Position numbers and translations under genes: made by a program
The notes under the pieces: model-generated
Told to the model about the DNA's origin: nothing
The model's database searches: none
The model's input: the letters and a program-made list of their open reading frames with translations, nothing else
From: CAMEON01 sp045577755
Lineage (GTDB): Bacteria; Bacillota; Clostridia; Oscillospirales; CAG-272
DNA length: 64,000 bases
Assembly: GCA_045577755.1 (NCBI GenBank)
Contig: JAZNJA010000090.1
Span: 3,140-67,139, forward strand
Reading direction: 5' to 3'
Part shown: piece by piece, positions 25,492-33,039 of the stretch
Layout: every line of letters starts with the position of its first letter
Numbering within the stretch: position 1 is the stretch's first letter

Positions 25492-26556
25492 TCAGTCGAT
25501 AGCCAGAGTCCAACCGAACTTGTCCTCGATCTTGCCCCACTGGATACCCGTCAGAGTATCGTACAGGTGCTGGGTGACCTCGCCGATCTTGCCACCGTTT
25601 ACGGTGTACTTCTTATCCTTGTAGCACAGCTCGCCGATGGGAGAGACCACGGCGGCGGTACCGGTGCCCCAGGCCTCCTCCAGGGTGCCGTTCTCCATGG
25701 CCTCGGCCAGCTCGTCCACGCTGATGAGACGCTCGCTGACCTTGTAGCCCTCGGAGCGCAGGACCTCCAGGCAGGACATACGGGTGATACCGGGCAGGAT
25801 GGAGCCCGAGAGCATGGGGGTCACGATCTCGCCACCTATTTTGAACATGACGTTCATGGCGCCCACCTCCTCGATGTACTTGCGGTGGACACCGTCCAGC
25901 CACAGCACCTGGGCATAGCCCTTCTTCTCGGCGCGTGCACCGGCACGGTTGGAGGCGGCGTAGTTACCGCCGCACTTGGTGTAGCCCGTACCGCCCTTGA
26001 CGGCTCGGACGTCCTCGTCCTCGATCATGATACCAACGGGGTTGATGCCCTCCTTGTAGTAGCTGCCCACAGGAGAGGCGATGATCATGAAGGTGGTGTG
26101 ATGGACGGCGTGCACACCCAGGGTCTCGTCGTTACCGAACATCAGGGGACGGAGGTAAAGAGAGGTACCGGGGGCGGAGGGAGTCCAATCCTGCTCCATG
26201 TTCACGAAGGCGGTCAGCACCTCCATGCCCAGCTCCTCGGGGATCTCGGGCAGGCACAGACGCTCGGCGGAGCGGTTCAGACGGCGGATGTTCTCAATGG
26301 GGCGGAAGAGCTGGACCTTACCGTCGGTGCGGCGGTAGGCCTTCAGACCCTCGAAGATCTCGGAGCCGTAGTGCAGGACCGTAGCGGCGGGATGGAGGGA
26401 CAGGTTGCCGAAGGGGACGATGCGGGCGTCGTACCAGCCACGCTCGGGCTCGTACTCCATGAGGAACATATGGTCGGTAAAGATCTTACCGAAGCCCAGG
26501 GTGGAAGCGTCGGGCTTCTCCTTGGGGCAGGCGGTCTTGGTGATGGAAATATTCAT
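25492..26556 (-). CDS. ilvE: Branched-chain amino acid aminotransferase (IlvE)
   Basis: The 354-residue fold-type IV PLP aminotransferase interconverts valine, leucine and isoleucine with their 2-oxoacids using 2-oxoglutarate/glutamate. Motifs include HYGSEIFEGLKAYRRTDG, FRPIENIRRLNRSAERL, the PLP-lysine block GGTGYTKCGGNYAAS, YIEEVGAMNVMF, and ILPGITRMSCLEV with EEAWGTGTAAVVSP for the cofactor phosphate. It lies 209 bp downstream of the 2-oxoacid:ferredoxin oxidoreductase genes on the same strand. It would make the amino acids from the oxoacids produced by that enzyme, or feed it in the catabolic direction. Confidence 0.94.
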   Translation of the reverse strand: MNISITKTACPKEKPDASTLGFGKIFTDHMFLMEYEPERGWYDARIVPFGNLSLHPAATVLHYGSEIFEGLKAYRRTDGKVQLFRPIENIRRLNRSAERLCLPEIPEELGMEVLTAFVNMEQDWTPSAPGTSLYLRPLMFGNDETLGVHAVHHTTFMIIASPVGSYYKEGINPVGIMIEDEDVRAVKGGTGYTKCGGNYAASNRAGARAEKKGYAQVLWLDGVHRKYIEEVGAMNVMFKIGGEIVTPMLSGSILPGITRMSCLEVLRSEGYKVSERLISVDELAEAMENGTLEEAWGTGTAAVVSPIGELCYKDKKYTVNGGKIGEVTQHLYDTLTGIQWGKIEDKFGWTLAID

Positions 26557-26673
26557 GACGGTGATTCCCTTTCATGTATGATTACCGAATGGGGCAGGGG
26601 CCCCATGGGGGTTGCCAATATCCTTACGGGTATCGACTTTTTCCCAAGTACTTTTTTGAAAGTTTTGGGGATC

Positions 26674-26704
26674 CTTAAGGGACTTTTCTCAAAAGTCCCT
26701 TAAG
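26674..26704 (-). repeat. Perfect palindrome between the vor genes and ilvE
   Basis: Two perfect 14-bp arms CTTAAGGGACTTTT / AAAAGTCCCTTAAG (26674-26687 and 26691-26704) flank a 3-base loop, close to a second GGGCTTTGCCCCTG-type hairpin at about 26735-26755. Similar AAGTTTTTGAAAAAAG-type stretches occur near 565-590 and 25010-25040. It may be an attenuating terminator or a degenerate dispersed repeat. Confidence 0.5.
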
Positions 26705-26765
26705 CGGGTCAAGGGCAGAGCCCTTGTGGGGGGCAGGGGCAAAGCCCCTCGTTCTCCCGTTCTCC

Positions 26766-27299
26766 TCAGTAGTTCGCACCCAGCTCCAGAGCCTTGTAGT
26801 TCAGCTCCAGCATATCGGCGCGCTTGGCGGAGATGACCTTGGCGAGGGCGGCGTTGACGCCCTCCTCGTTGTACTCGCCCAGAGCGGCCAGAATCTTGCC
26901 CACCAGGATCATATTGCCCAGGGTGGGGATACCGTTCTCACCGGCCATGCGGGTGGCGGGGATGGCGTAGGCCTTGACGTCGGTGCGCTTCAGGGGGCGC
27001 TCGATGAGGGAGGAATCGTAGAAGATCATGCCGCCCTTCTTGACGGCGGCCTCGTAGCGATCCAGAGAAGGCAGATTCATGGCCACCAGCACGTCGGGCT
27101 TAGCCACGATGGGAGAGCCCACCGCGCCGTCGGAGATGATGATGCCGCAGCTGGCGGTACCGCCGCGCATCTCGGGGCCGTAGGAGGGGAGCCAGCTCAC
27201 GTTCTTGCCCTCGGTCAGGCCCTTGTAGGCTATGAACTTACCTGCGAACAGGATGCCCTGTCCGCCGAAGCCGGAAAAGAGAAATTCCTTGGTACTCAT
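26766..27299 (-). CDS. 2-oxoacid:ferredoxin oxidoreductase, gamma subunit (Vor type)
   Basis: The 177-residue subunit begins STKEFLFSGFGGQGILFAGK, the glycine-rich signature of the gamma domain. It continues with VSWLPSYGPEMRGGTASCGI and VAKPDVLVAMNLPSLDRYE. In the four-subunit enzymes it joins alpha and beta to form the catalytic core. It follows the beta gene directly (27299/27300). Assignment to the branched-chain (Vor) class rests on the alpha subunit and the ilvE neighbour. Confidence 0.9.
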   Translation of the reverse strand: MSTKEFLFSGFGGQGILFAGKFIAYKGLTEGKNVSWLPSYGPEMRGGTASCGIIISDGAVGSPIVAKPDVLVAMNLPSLDRYEAAVKKGGMIFYDSSLIERPLKRTDVKAYAIPATRMAGENGIPTLGNMILVGKILAALGEYNEEGVNAALAKVISAKRADMLELNYKALELGANY

Positions 27300-28067
27300 T
27301 TAGTTTTCCTCCTTCTTGGCTGCCTCGGCAGCGGCGGTTCTGTCCTTGTACACGCCCAGAGGGTAGTAGGGGATCATCTTGTCGTCGATCCACTTCAACG
27401 CCGCCTGGGGAGTCATGCCCCAGTTGGTGGGGCAGGTAGAAAGGACCTCGATCAGCGAGAAGCCCTTGCCCTCCACCTGATTCCGGAAGGCTTTCTTGAT
27501 GGCCTTCTTGGCGTTGCGGATCTGCTTGACGTTATTCACGGTGACGCGCTCCAGATACTCGGGGCCGTCCAGGGTGGCCAGCATCTCGCAGACGCGGATG
27601 GGGAAACCGCACTGCTTGACGTCACGGCCGTAGGGGGAGGTCTGGGTCACCTGACCGGGCAGGGAGGTGGGGGCCATCTGACCGCCGGTCATGCCGTAAA
27701 TGGCGTTGTTGACGAAGATGACGGTGATGTTCTCGTTACGGGCGGCGGCGTGGACCGTCTCGGCCATACCGATGGAGGCCAGGTCGCCGTCACCCTGGTA
27801 GGTGAAGACGATGCTGTCGGGCAGGGCGCGCTTGACACCCGTAGCGATGGCGGGAGCGCGGCCGTGGGCGGCCTCGATCATATCGCAGTTGAAGTAGTTG
27901 TAGGCCATGACCGAGCATCCCACAGGGGCGATGCCGATGGCGTTACCTTCGATCCCCAGCTCGTCCATGACCTCGGCCACCAGACGGTGGATGATACCGT
28001 GGGTACAGCCGGGGCAGTAGTGGAAGGGGATATCGTTCAGGGCATGAGGTTTATCGAAAACGACCAT
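27300..28067 (-). CDS. 2-oxoacid:ferredoxin oxidoreductase, beta (TPP-binding) subunit (Vor type)
   Basis: This 255-residue subunit binds thiamine pyrophosphate. It shows HYCPGCTHGIIHRLVAEVMD, the TPP/Mg motif TYQGDGDLASIGMAE with VNNAIYGMTGGQMAPTS, and a TQTSPYGRD block. It oxidatively decarboxylates a 2-oxoacid to the acyl-CoA with reduction of ferredoxin, or runs the reverse reductive carboxylation. The start overlaps the alpha stop (TAATG). Confidence 0.92.
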   Translation of the reverse strand: MVVFDKPHALNDIPFHYCPGCTHGIIHRLVAEVMDELGIEGNAIGIAPVGCSVMAYNYFNCDMIEAAHGRAPAIATGVKRALPDSIVFTYQGDGDLASIGMAETVHAAARNENITVIFVNNAIYGMTGGQMAPTSLPGQVTQTSPYGRDVKQCGFPIRVCEMLATLDGPEYLERVTVNNVKQIRNAKKAIKKAFRNQVEGKGFSLIEVLSTCPTNWGMTPQAALKWIDDKMIPYYPLGVYKDRTAAAEAAKKEEN

Positions 28068-29140
28068 TAGTTGTTACCTCCGATTCTGGCGGCGGTCTCC
28101 TTGATGCTCTCCAGCACCTGCTCGGGGGAGGGGATCATACCGCCGACGCGGTTGCAAAGGGTGACGGGGGCCTTGCCCTCGGTGGCCAGCATCACGTCCT
28201 CGATCATCTGACCCATGGACAGCTCCACCGAAATGTAGGCCTTACAGGTAGCCAAAGAATCCTTGAACGCCTTCTTGGGGAAGGGCCACAGGGTGATGGG
28301 ACGGATCATGCCCACCTTGATGCCCATCTCGCGGGCGGCGTCCACGGCGTTGCGGGAGACGCGGGAGGCGATGCCGAAGGCGGCGATGCAGATCTCGGCA
28401 TCCTCCATGCGGTAGGTCTCGTACATGACCTCGTTCTCTTCAATCACCTTGTAGCGCTCGTAGCGGGCAAAGTTCAGCTCCTCCAGCTCCTCGGGAACCA
28501 GGGACAGGGAGTTGACGATGTTGTGGACGCGCTCCAGCTTGGTGCCGGTGGTAGCCCAGGGCTTCTCGATCTTCTCGCCCACCTTCAGGGCGTCCAGAGC
28601 CACAGGCTCCATCATCTGACCCATGGTACCGTCGGCAAGGATCATGGAGGTCATGCGGTACTTGTCGGCCAGATCGAAGCCGTGGACGGTGAGCTCGGCC
28701 ATCTCCTGCACAGAGGAGGGGGCCAGGACGATCATGTGGAAGTCACCGTGACCGCCGCCCTTGGTGGCCTGGAAGTAGTCGGCCTGGGAGGGCTGGATAC
28801 CGCCGAGACCGGGGCCGCCGCGCTGGACGTTGACCACCAGAGAAGGCAGATCAGCGCCCGCCAGGTAGGACAGACCCTCGCTCTTGAGGGAGATTCCGGG
28901 GGAGGAGGAGGATGTCATGACACGGGTGCCGGTGGAGGCCACGCCGTAGACCATGTTGATGGCCGCGACCTCGGACTCTGCCTGGAGGAACACGCCGCCG
29001 ATCTTGGGCAGCCGCTTGGCCATGTAGGCCGCGATCTCGGTCTGGGGGGTGATGGGGTAACCGAAGTAGTGGCGGCAGCCCGCGATGATGGCGGCCTCCG
29101 CGATGGCCTCGTTACCCTTCATAAGTACCTTATCTGCCAT
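28067..29140 (-). CDS. vorB: 2-oxoacid:ferredoxin oxidoreductase, alpha subunit (VorB-like)
   Basis: The 357-residue alpha subunit opens VLMKGNEAIAEAAIIAGCRH followed by FGYPITPQTEIAAYMA. It has VFLQAESEVAAINMVYGVAS, the SSSSPGISLKSEGLSYLAGA block and NVQRGGPGLGGIQPSQADY. This pattern is the one usually labelled 3-methyl-2-oxobutanoate dehydrogenase subunit VorB. The start at 29140 is supported by AAGGAG; a longer open frame upstream overlaps the ferredoxin gene and is not credible. It is 5 bp downstream of the ferredoxin-like delta gene. Confidence 0.92.
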   Translation of the reverse strand: MADKVLMKGNEAIAEAAIIAGCRHYFGYPITPQTEIAAYMAKRLPKIGGVFLQAESEVAAINMVYGVASTGTRVMTSSSSPGISLKSEGLSYLAGADLPSLVVNVQRGGPGLGGIQPSQADYFQATKGGGHGDFHMIVLAPSSVQEMAELTVHGFDLADKYRMTSMILADGTMGQMMEPVALDALKVGEKIEKPWATTGTKLERVHNIVNSLSLVPEELEELNFARYERYKVIEENEVMYETYRMEDAEICIAAFGIASRVSRNAVDAAREMGIKVGMIRPITLWPFPKKAFKDSLATCKAYISVELSMGQMIEDVMLATEGKAPVTLCNRVGGMIPSPEQVLESIKETAARIGGNN

Positions 29141-29145
29141 GTCGG

Positions 29146-29364
29146 TCACTCTCCTTTCTCTACCTTGATGATGCAGTCGGGGCACATGGTGGCGCAGAAG
29201 GCGCAACCAATGCAGGCCTCGATGTTCTCTGCCACCACGGGGTGGTGACCCTTCTTGTTGATCTGATCCTCAGCCAGTGCCAGCACGTGCTTGGGGCAGA
29301 CGTCCACGCAAAGGCCGCAGCCCTTGCAGTTGTCGGTTTTGAAGGTCAATTTACATTTTGCCAT
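29146..29364 (-). CDS. 2-oxoacid:ferredoxin oxidoreductase, delta (2[4Fe-4S] ferredoxin) subunit
   Basis: The 72-residue protein has two CxxCxxCxxxCP clusters (CKGCGLCVDVCPKH and CIGCAFCATMCPD), which carry electrons between the TPP core and soluble ferredoxin. The start at 29364 (MAKCKLTFKTDNC) is preceded by AAGGAGT; the longer upstream open frame has no support. It is the first gene of the vorDBAC-type set. Confidence 0.93.
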   Translation of the reverse strand: MAKCKLTFKTDNCKGCGLCVDVCPKHVLALAEDQINKKGHHPVVAENIEACIGCAFCATMCPDCIIKVEKGE

Positions 29365-29432
29365 ATGTTTACTCCTTGTTTCATTGAGCAAATTACACGG
29401 AATTATTGGGACGGCACCCGCCTTCACGGATC

Positions 29433-29540
29433 CGTCATCCTGAGCGGAACGGAGCGCAGCGGAGTGCAGTCGAAGGATCTCTTCTTCCCCACAAGAGATC
29501 CTTCGGCTACGCGCGCGTCACGCGCTTTGCTCAGGATGAC
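29433..29540. repeat. Palindromic GTCATCCTGAGC repeat, second copy
   Basis: The ends GTCATCCTGAGC (29433-29444) and GCTCAGGATGAC (29529-29540) and the inner AAGGATCTC / GAGATCCTT segments match the core of the element nested at 326-430. The internal sequence differs. It lies between the P-loop ATPase gene and the vor genes, in a gap of 208 bp. Confidence 0.75.
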
Positions 29541-29572
29541 TCTTACCGGATCGGGGCATGATTTGAAGAGAA

Positions 29573-30241
29573 TCAAAGATACTTGTTTTTCTGCAGGCCC
29601 AGGGGGAACGCATTCGGCACCTTCCCTGCCACGGCGGGGTACAGCTCCTGTCTCACGGTGGTCATGACCACGGGAAGACCCGAAAGGCCGCTGACCTCCT
29701 CGGCGTAGGCCCCGGAGGCGAGGATATCCTCGGCGGTGGTCATGGCACCCAAGTTGGAGTTGTTGATCAACCCCGTGAAGCGGATGCCCCCCGCGAACTC
29801 GATCTCCCGCAGGACCTCCATGGTGGAGGCGGCGTCGCGGGTGAGAGGGCGGTAGCAGTTGATGACCATGAGCATCTCATAGTCGTTCTCCAAAAGGATC
29901 TTGGGAGCCAGACGGCCCAGCACCAAAGCTCCGCGGTCATCGCCGCCGATATCCAGGACGGCGGTCATGGAGCGGTCGTCGGTGAGGGCGTACATCTCCT
30001 GGGGAAGGGCGGGGATATCCACGTTACTGTTGGCGTAGGCCGAGCAGATGAGGCGGATGCCCTGCTGTTCAAAGAAGGCCGCGCTGTCCTTGGTGCGGAA
30101 GTAGGGGTTGACGATATCCAGATCCGCCACGGTGACGGTGTCGCGGGACTTCTTCAGCTCGGCGGCGATGTTCACCGCCACGTTGGTCTTGCCGCTGCCG
30201 TAGTGGCCGCAGAGGATGGTCAAGCGTTTGAGGGGATACAT
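29573..30241 (-). CDS. ParA/MinD-like P-loop ATPase in the acyl-CoA ligase / vor cluster
   Basis: The 222-residue protein has the deviant-type P-loop TILCGHYGSGKTNVAVNIA at its N-terminus, then DTVTVADLDIVNPYFRTKDS and a Walker-B-like AVLDIGGDDRGALVLGRLA. It has the general layout of SIMIBI NTPases such as CooC, MinD and cobyrinic acid synthases. GGGAGG seven bases ahead fixes the start at 30241, inside a window that also overlaps the end of the upstream ligase gene. It is co-directional with the ligase upstream and vor downstream; a maturation or metal-cofactor role for the oxidoreductase is a guess from context only. Confidence 0.8.
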   Translation of the reverse strand: MYPLKRLTILCGHYGSGKTNVAVNIAAELKKSRDTVTVADLDIVNPYFRTKDSAAFFEQQGIRLICSAYANSNVDIPALPQEMYALTDDRSMTAVLDIGGDDRGALVLGRLAPKILLENDYEMLMVINCYRPLTRDAASTMEVLREIEFAGGIRFTGLINNSNLGAMTTAEDILASGAYAEEVSGLSGLPVVMTTVRQELYPAVAGKVPNAFPLGLQKNKYL

Positions 30242-30255
30242 GAGGTTGCCTCCCA

Positions 30256-32583
30256 TCACAGCTTATTGCGCTGGATCTTACCGCTGGTGGTCTTGGGCAG
30301 CTCGTCGCGGAAGACCACGATACGGGGATACTTGTAGGGGGCGGTGCGCTCCTTGACGTAGCGCTGGATCTCGCGCTTCAGCTCCTCGGTAGGCTCGGTT
30401 CCCTTCACCAGCACGATGGAGGCCTTGACCACCTGGCCGCGGACCTCGTCGGGCTCGGCGGAAACGCCGCACTCCAGGACGAAGGGCAGCTCCATGATGA
30501 CAGACTCGATCTCAAAGGGCCCGATGCGGTAGCCCGAGGACTTGATGACGTCGTCCACGCGGCCAACGAACCAGTAGAAGCCGTCCTCGTCCTTCCAGGC
30601 GGTATCACCGGTATGGTAGTAGCCGTCGTGCCAGACCTCGGCGGTCTTGTCGGGAGCGTTGTAGTAGCCGGTGAACAGACCGCAGGGGGCGCCGTCAGCC
30701 ACGCGGATGCAGATCTCGCCCGTCTCACCCACGGGAACGGGCTTACCGTCGGCATCCTGCAGTTCCACCTCGTAGATGGGGGCAGGCTTACCCATGGAGC
30801 CGATCTTGTGGGGGGCGCCGGTGAGGTTACCGATGATCATGGTGGACTCGGACTGACCGAAGCCCTCCAGGATCTGGAGTCCCGTGGCCTTCTCGAACTG
30901 GCGGTAGACCTCGGGGTTGAGGGCCTCGCCCGCGGTGGTCATGTGGCGCACCGAGGAGAGGTCGTACTTGGAGATATCCTCCTTCACCATCATGCGGAGC
31001 ATGGTGGGAGGGGCGCAGAAGGTGGTGATCTGGTGCTTGGCGAACATAGGAAGAATATCCGCCGCGTCGAAGCGGTCGAAATCGTAGACGAAGGTGGCCG
31101 CCTCGCAAAGCCACTGTCCGTAGAGCTTACCCCACATGGACTTGGCCCAGCCCGTGTCGGAGATGGTCAAATGGAGACCGTCGGGATGGACGTTGTGCCA
31201 GTAGCGGGCGGTATGGAAGTGACCCAGGGGGTACTTGTGGTTGTGAGCCGCGATCTTGGGGTAGCCCGAGGTGCCCGAGGTGAAGAACATGAGGAGCAGA
31301 TCGTCGCCGCAGGGGGAGTCCTCGGTGCGGTTGAAGTGGGAGGAGAACAGGGTGTACTCCTCGTCAAAGGTACGCCAGCCCTCTCGCTCGCCGTTCACAA
31401 TGATCTTGTGCTTGAGGGTAGGACAATGCTCGGCGGCCAGATCCACCTGATGGGCGGTGTCGCCGTCGGCGGTGCAGAGGATAGCCGAGACACCCGCGGA
31501 GTTGAAGCGGTACTCGAAGTCATGCTCCTGGAGCTGGTTGGTAGCGGGGATGGCGATGGCACCCAGCTTATTCAGACCCAGCATGGCGAACCAGAACTGG
31601 TAGTGGCGCTTCAGCACCAGCATGACGCGGTCGCCCTTCTTGATGCCCAGGGACTTGAAGTAGTTAGCGCACTGGGCGGAGGCCCGCTTCATGTCCTTGA
31701 AGGTGAAGCGACGCTCGGTGTGATCGCGGGAGACGTGGAGCATGGCCAGTTTCTCAGGATCCTTCTCGGCCACGGCGTCCACCAGGTCGAAGGCGAAGTT
31801 GAACTTATCGGTGTTCTTGAAGGTAATGGAGGTAGGCGTACCAAGAGCGTTCTCGGTGACGTCGATGAACTTACGCCAGACGCGGTCGCTCTGCTGGTCG
31901 CGGTGGACCGTGGTCTCCTTCTTGGTGGCGGGGACCGCCTCGGTGGGAGCCAACTCGGGAATAGGCTCGCCCGTGGGGTTGAGGACGATGGCGTAGAACA
32001 CGCAGTCCTGACCGCCCACGGCGATCATACCGTGAGGGGTATCGGAATCGTAGTAGATGGTATCGCCCGCGCTGAGCACCTCGGTATGCTCGCCCACCTG
32101 GACCATGAGCTTACCCTCGATGACGATATCCAGCTCCTGCCCCGCGTGGGTGGTCAGCTCGATGTCGCGGTGCTGGGCCTCCTCGGAGTAGGCGGAGCGC
32201 ACGAACAGAGGCTCGGCAATACGGTTCTGGAAGGCGTAGGCCATGTTGTAGTACACCATGCCGTGGGCCTTGGCGATCTCCTGCCCCGCACCCGCGCGGG
32301 TGACGGTGTAGGACTTCAGCTTGGGGCTGTAGCCTTCAATAATTTCGGTGACGTTGACGTTCAGCGCCAGGGCGCAACGGTAGATGAACGCGAAGTTGAG
32401 GTCGCTCTGACCGCTCTCGCAGAGGAGGTACTCCTCCACCGACACGCCGGTCTTGGCGGCCATCTGCTGGGGCTCCAGCCCCTCGATCTCACGGAGGGCG
32501 CGGATTCGACCCGCCATCTCCTTGATCTTAAAATCCAATCCGGACATGGAGGAGGGCTCCATCGTTTTGGTTATCTGATCCAT
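30256..32583 (-). CDS. HTH-cupin regulator fused to acyl-CoA synthetase, paralogue A
   Basis: The 775-residue protein has three modules. Residues ~12-70 form an XRE-type helix-turn-helix (RIRALREIEGLEPQQMAAKT, then GVSVEEYLLCESG). Residues ~110-205 form a cupin (LTTHAGQELDIVIEGKLMVQ, then SAGDTIYYDSDTPHGMIAVG). Residues ~235-775 form a complete ANL acyl-CoA synthetase with FFTSGTSGYPKIAAH near 430, GFGQSESTMIIGN, YYHTGDTAWKDEDGFYWFVG, GRVDDVIKSSGYRIGPFEIE and the Lys in TTSGKIQRNKL. The ligase half resembles acetyl/medium-chain acyl-CoA synthetases. A T-box leader lies upstream. The start at 32583 is set by GAAAGGA. Confidence 0.9.
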   Translation of the reverse strand: MDQITKTMEPSSMSGLDFKIKEMAGRIRALREIEGLEPQQMAAKTGVSVEEYLLCESGQSDLNFAFIYRCALALNVNVTEIIEGYSPKLKSYTVTRAGAGQEIAKAHGMVYYNMAYAFQNRIAEPLFVRSAYSEEAQHRDIELTTHAGQELDIVIEGKLMVQVGEHTEVLSAGDTIYYDSDTPHGMIAVGGQDCVFYAIVLNPTGEPIPELAPTEAVPATKKETTVHRDQQSDRVWRKFIDVTENALGTPTSITFKNTDKFNFAFDLVDAVAEKDPEKLAMLHVSRDHTERRFTFKDMKRASAQCANYFKSLGIKKGDRVMLVLKRHYQFWFAMLGLNKLGAIAIPATNQLQEHDFEYRFNSAGVSAILCTADGDTAHQVDLAAEHCPTLKHKIIVNGEREGWRTFDEEYTLFSSHFNRTEDSPCGDDLLLMFFTSGTSGYPKIAAHNHKYPLGHFHTARYWHNVHPDGLHLTISDTGWAKSMWGKLYGQWLCEAATFVYDFDRFDAADILPMFAKHQITTFCAPPTMLRMMVKEDISKYDLSSVRHMTTAGEALNPEVYRQFEKATGLQILEGFGQSESTMIIGNLTGAPHKIGSMGKPAPIYEVELQDADGKPVPVGETGEICIRVADGAPCGLFTGYYNAPDKTAEVWHDGYYHTGDTAWKDEDGFYWFVGRVDDVIKSSGYRIGPFEIESVIMELPFVLECGVSAEPDEVRGQVVKASIVLVKGTEPTEELKREIQRYVKERTAPYKYPRIVVFRDELPKTTSGKIQRNKL

Positions 32584-32615
32584 GTTTGATCCTTTCTCGG
32601 GTGTCGCGAGGCGCA

Positions 32616-32925
32616 CCAAAAGCAAAGCAAGCGCACCCGTCCCAAAGTTTCGTTACTTTGAGACGAGTGCGCATAAATCATTTATACAGCACCCGCGGTA
32701 CCACTCAAATTGCGGAAAGCTCCGCCACTCAGTCGGGTCCATCAACCCGTAGACACTAACGCGGTCTGACTCGGAGCGGGTCTACTCTCACGGGATTTTT
32801 CCCACGGTGATTTCTTCCGCTCGGCTCGGGAGCTACAAATACCGCGACCGTGTCGGTAGCTTACACCAACCGCTACCTCTCTTTGGACCGTGCCGTGGCA
32901 TCCTCTCCGTCAATGCCTTTGATAC
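32616..32925 (-). ncRNA. T-box riboswitch 2 (upstream of ligase paralogue A)
   Basis: On the minus strand: stem I distal AGAGGTAGCGGTTGGTG with GTAAGCTACC, linker elements, the T-box GAGTGGTACCGCGGGTGC (around 32704-32687), and a terminator with 18-bp arms at 32655-32672 and 32631-32648 (pairing includes G-U) followed by a T-rich run. Aligning the CCGAGC segment after the specifier loop with leader 1 puts GUA (Val) in the specifier position, but this needs folding to confirm. The region 32584-33039 contains only this leader and its promoter. Confidence 0.9.
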
Positions 32926-32930
32926 AGATA

Positions 32931-32959
32931 ATTATAACACAACTTTGTTTGTTTGTCAA
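32931..32959 (-). promoter_or_regulatory. Promoter of T-box transcript 2
   Basis: TTGACA (32959-32954) and TATAAT (32936-32931) with a 17-bp spacer on the minus strand. Confidence 0.9.
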
Positions 32960-33039
32960 TTATTTTATTTGGGTAAAACCACGCAAAATTTCCTGTCATG
33001 ACAAGTAATTTTTTGTAGTATTTCACACCTTCCCGCGGC

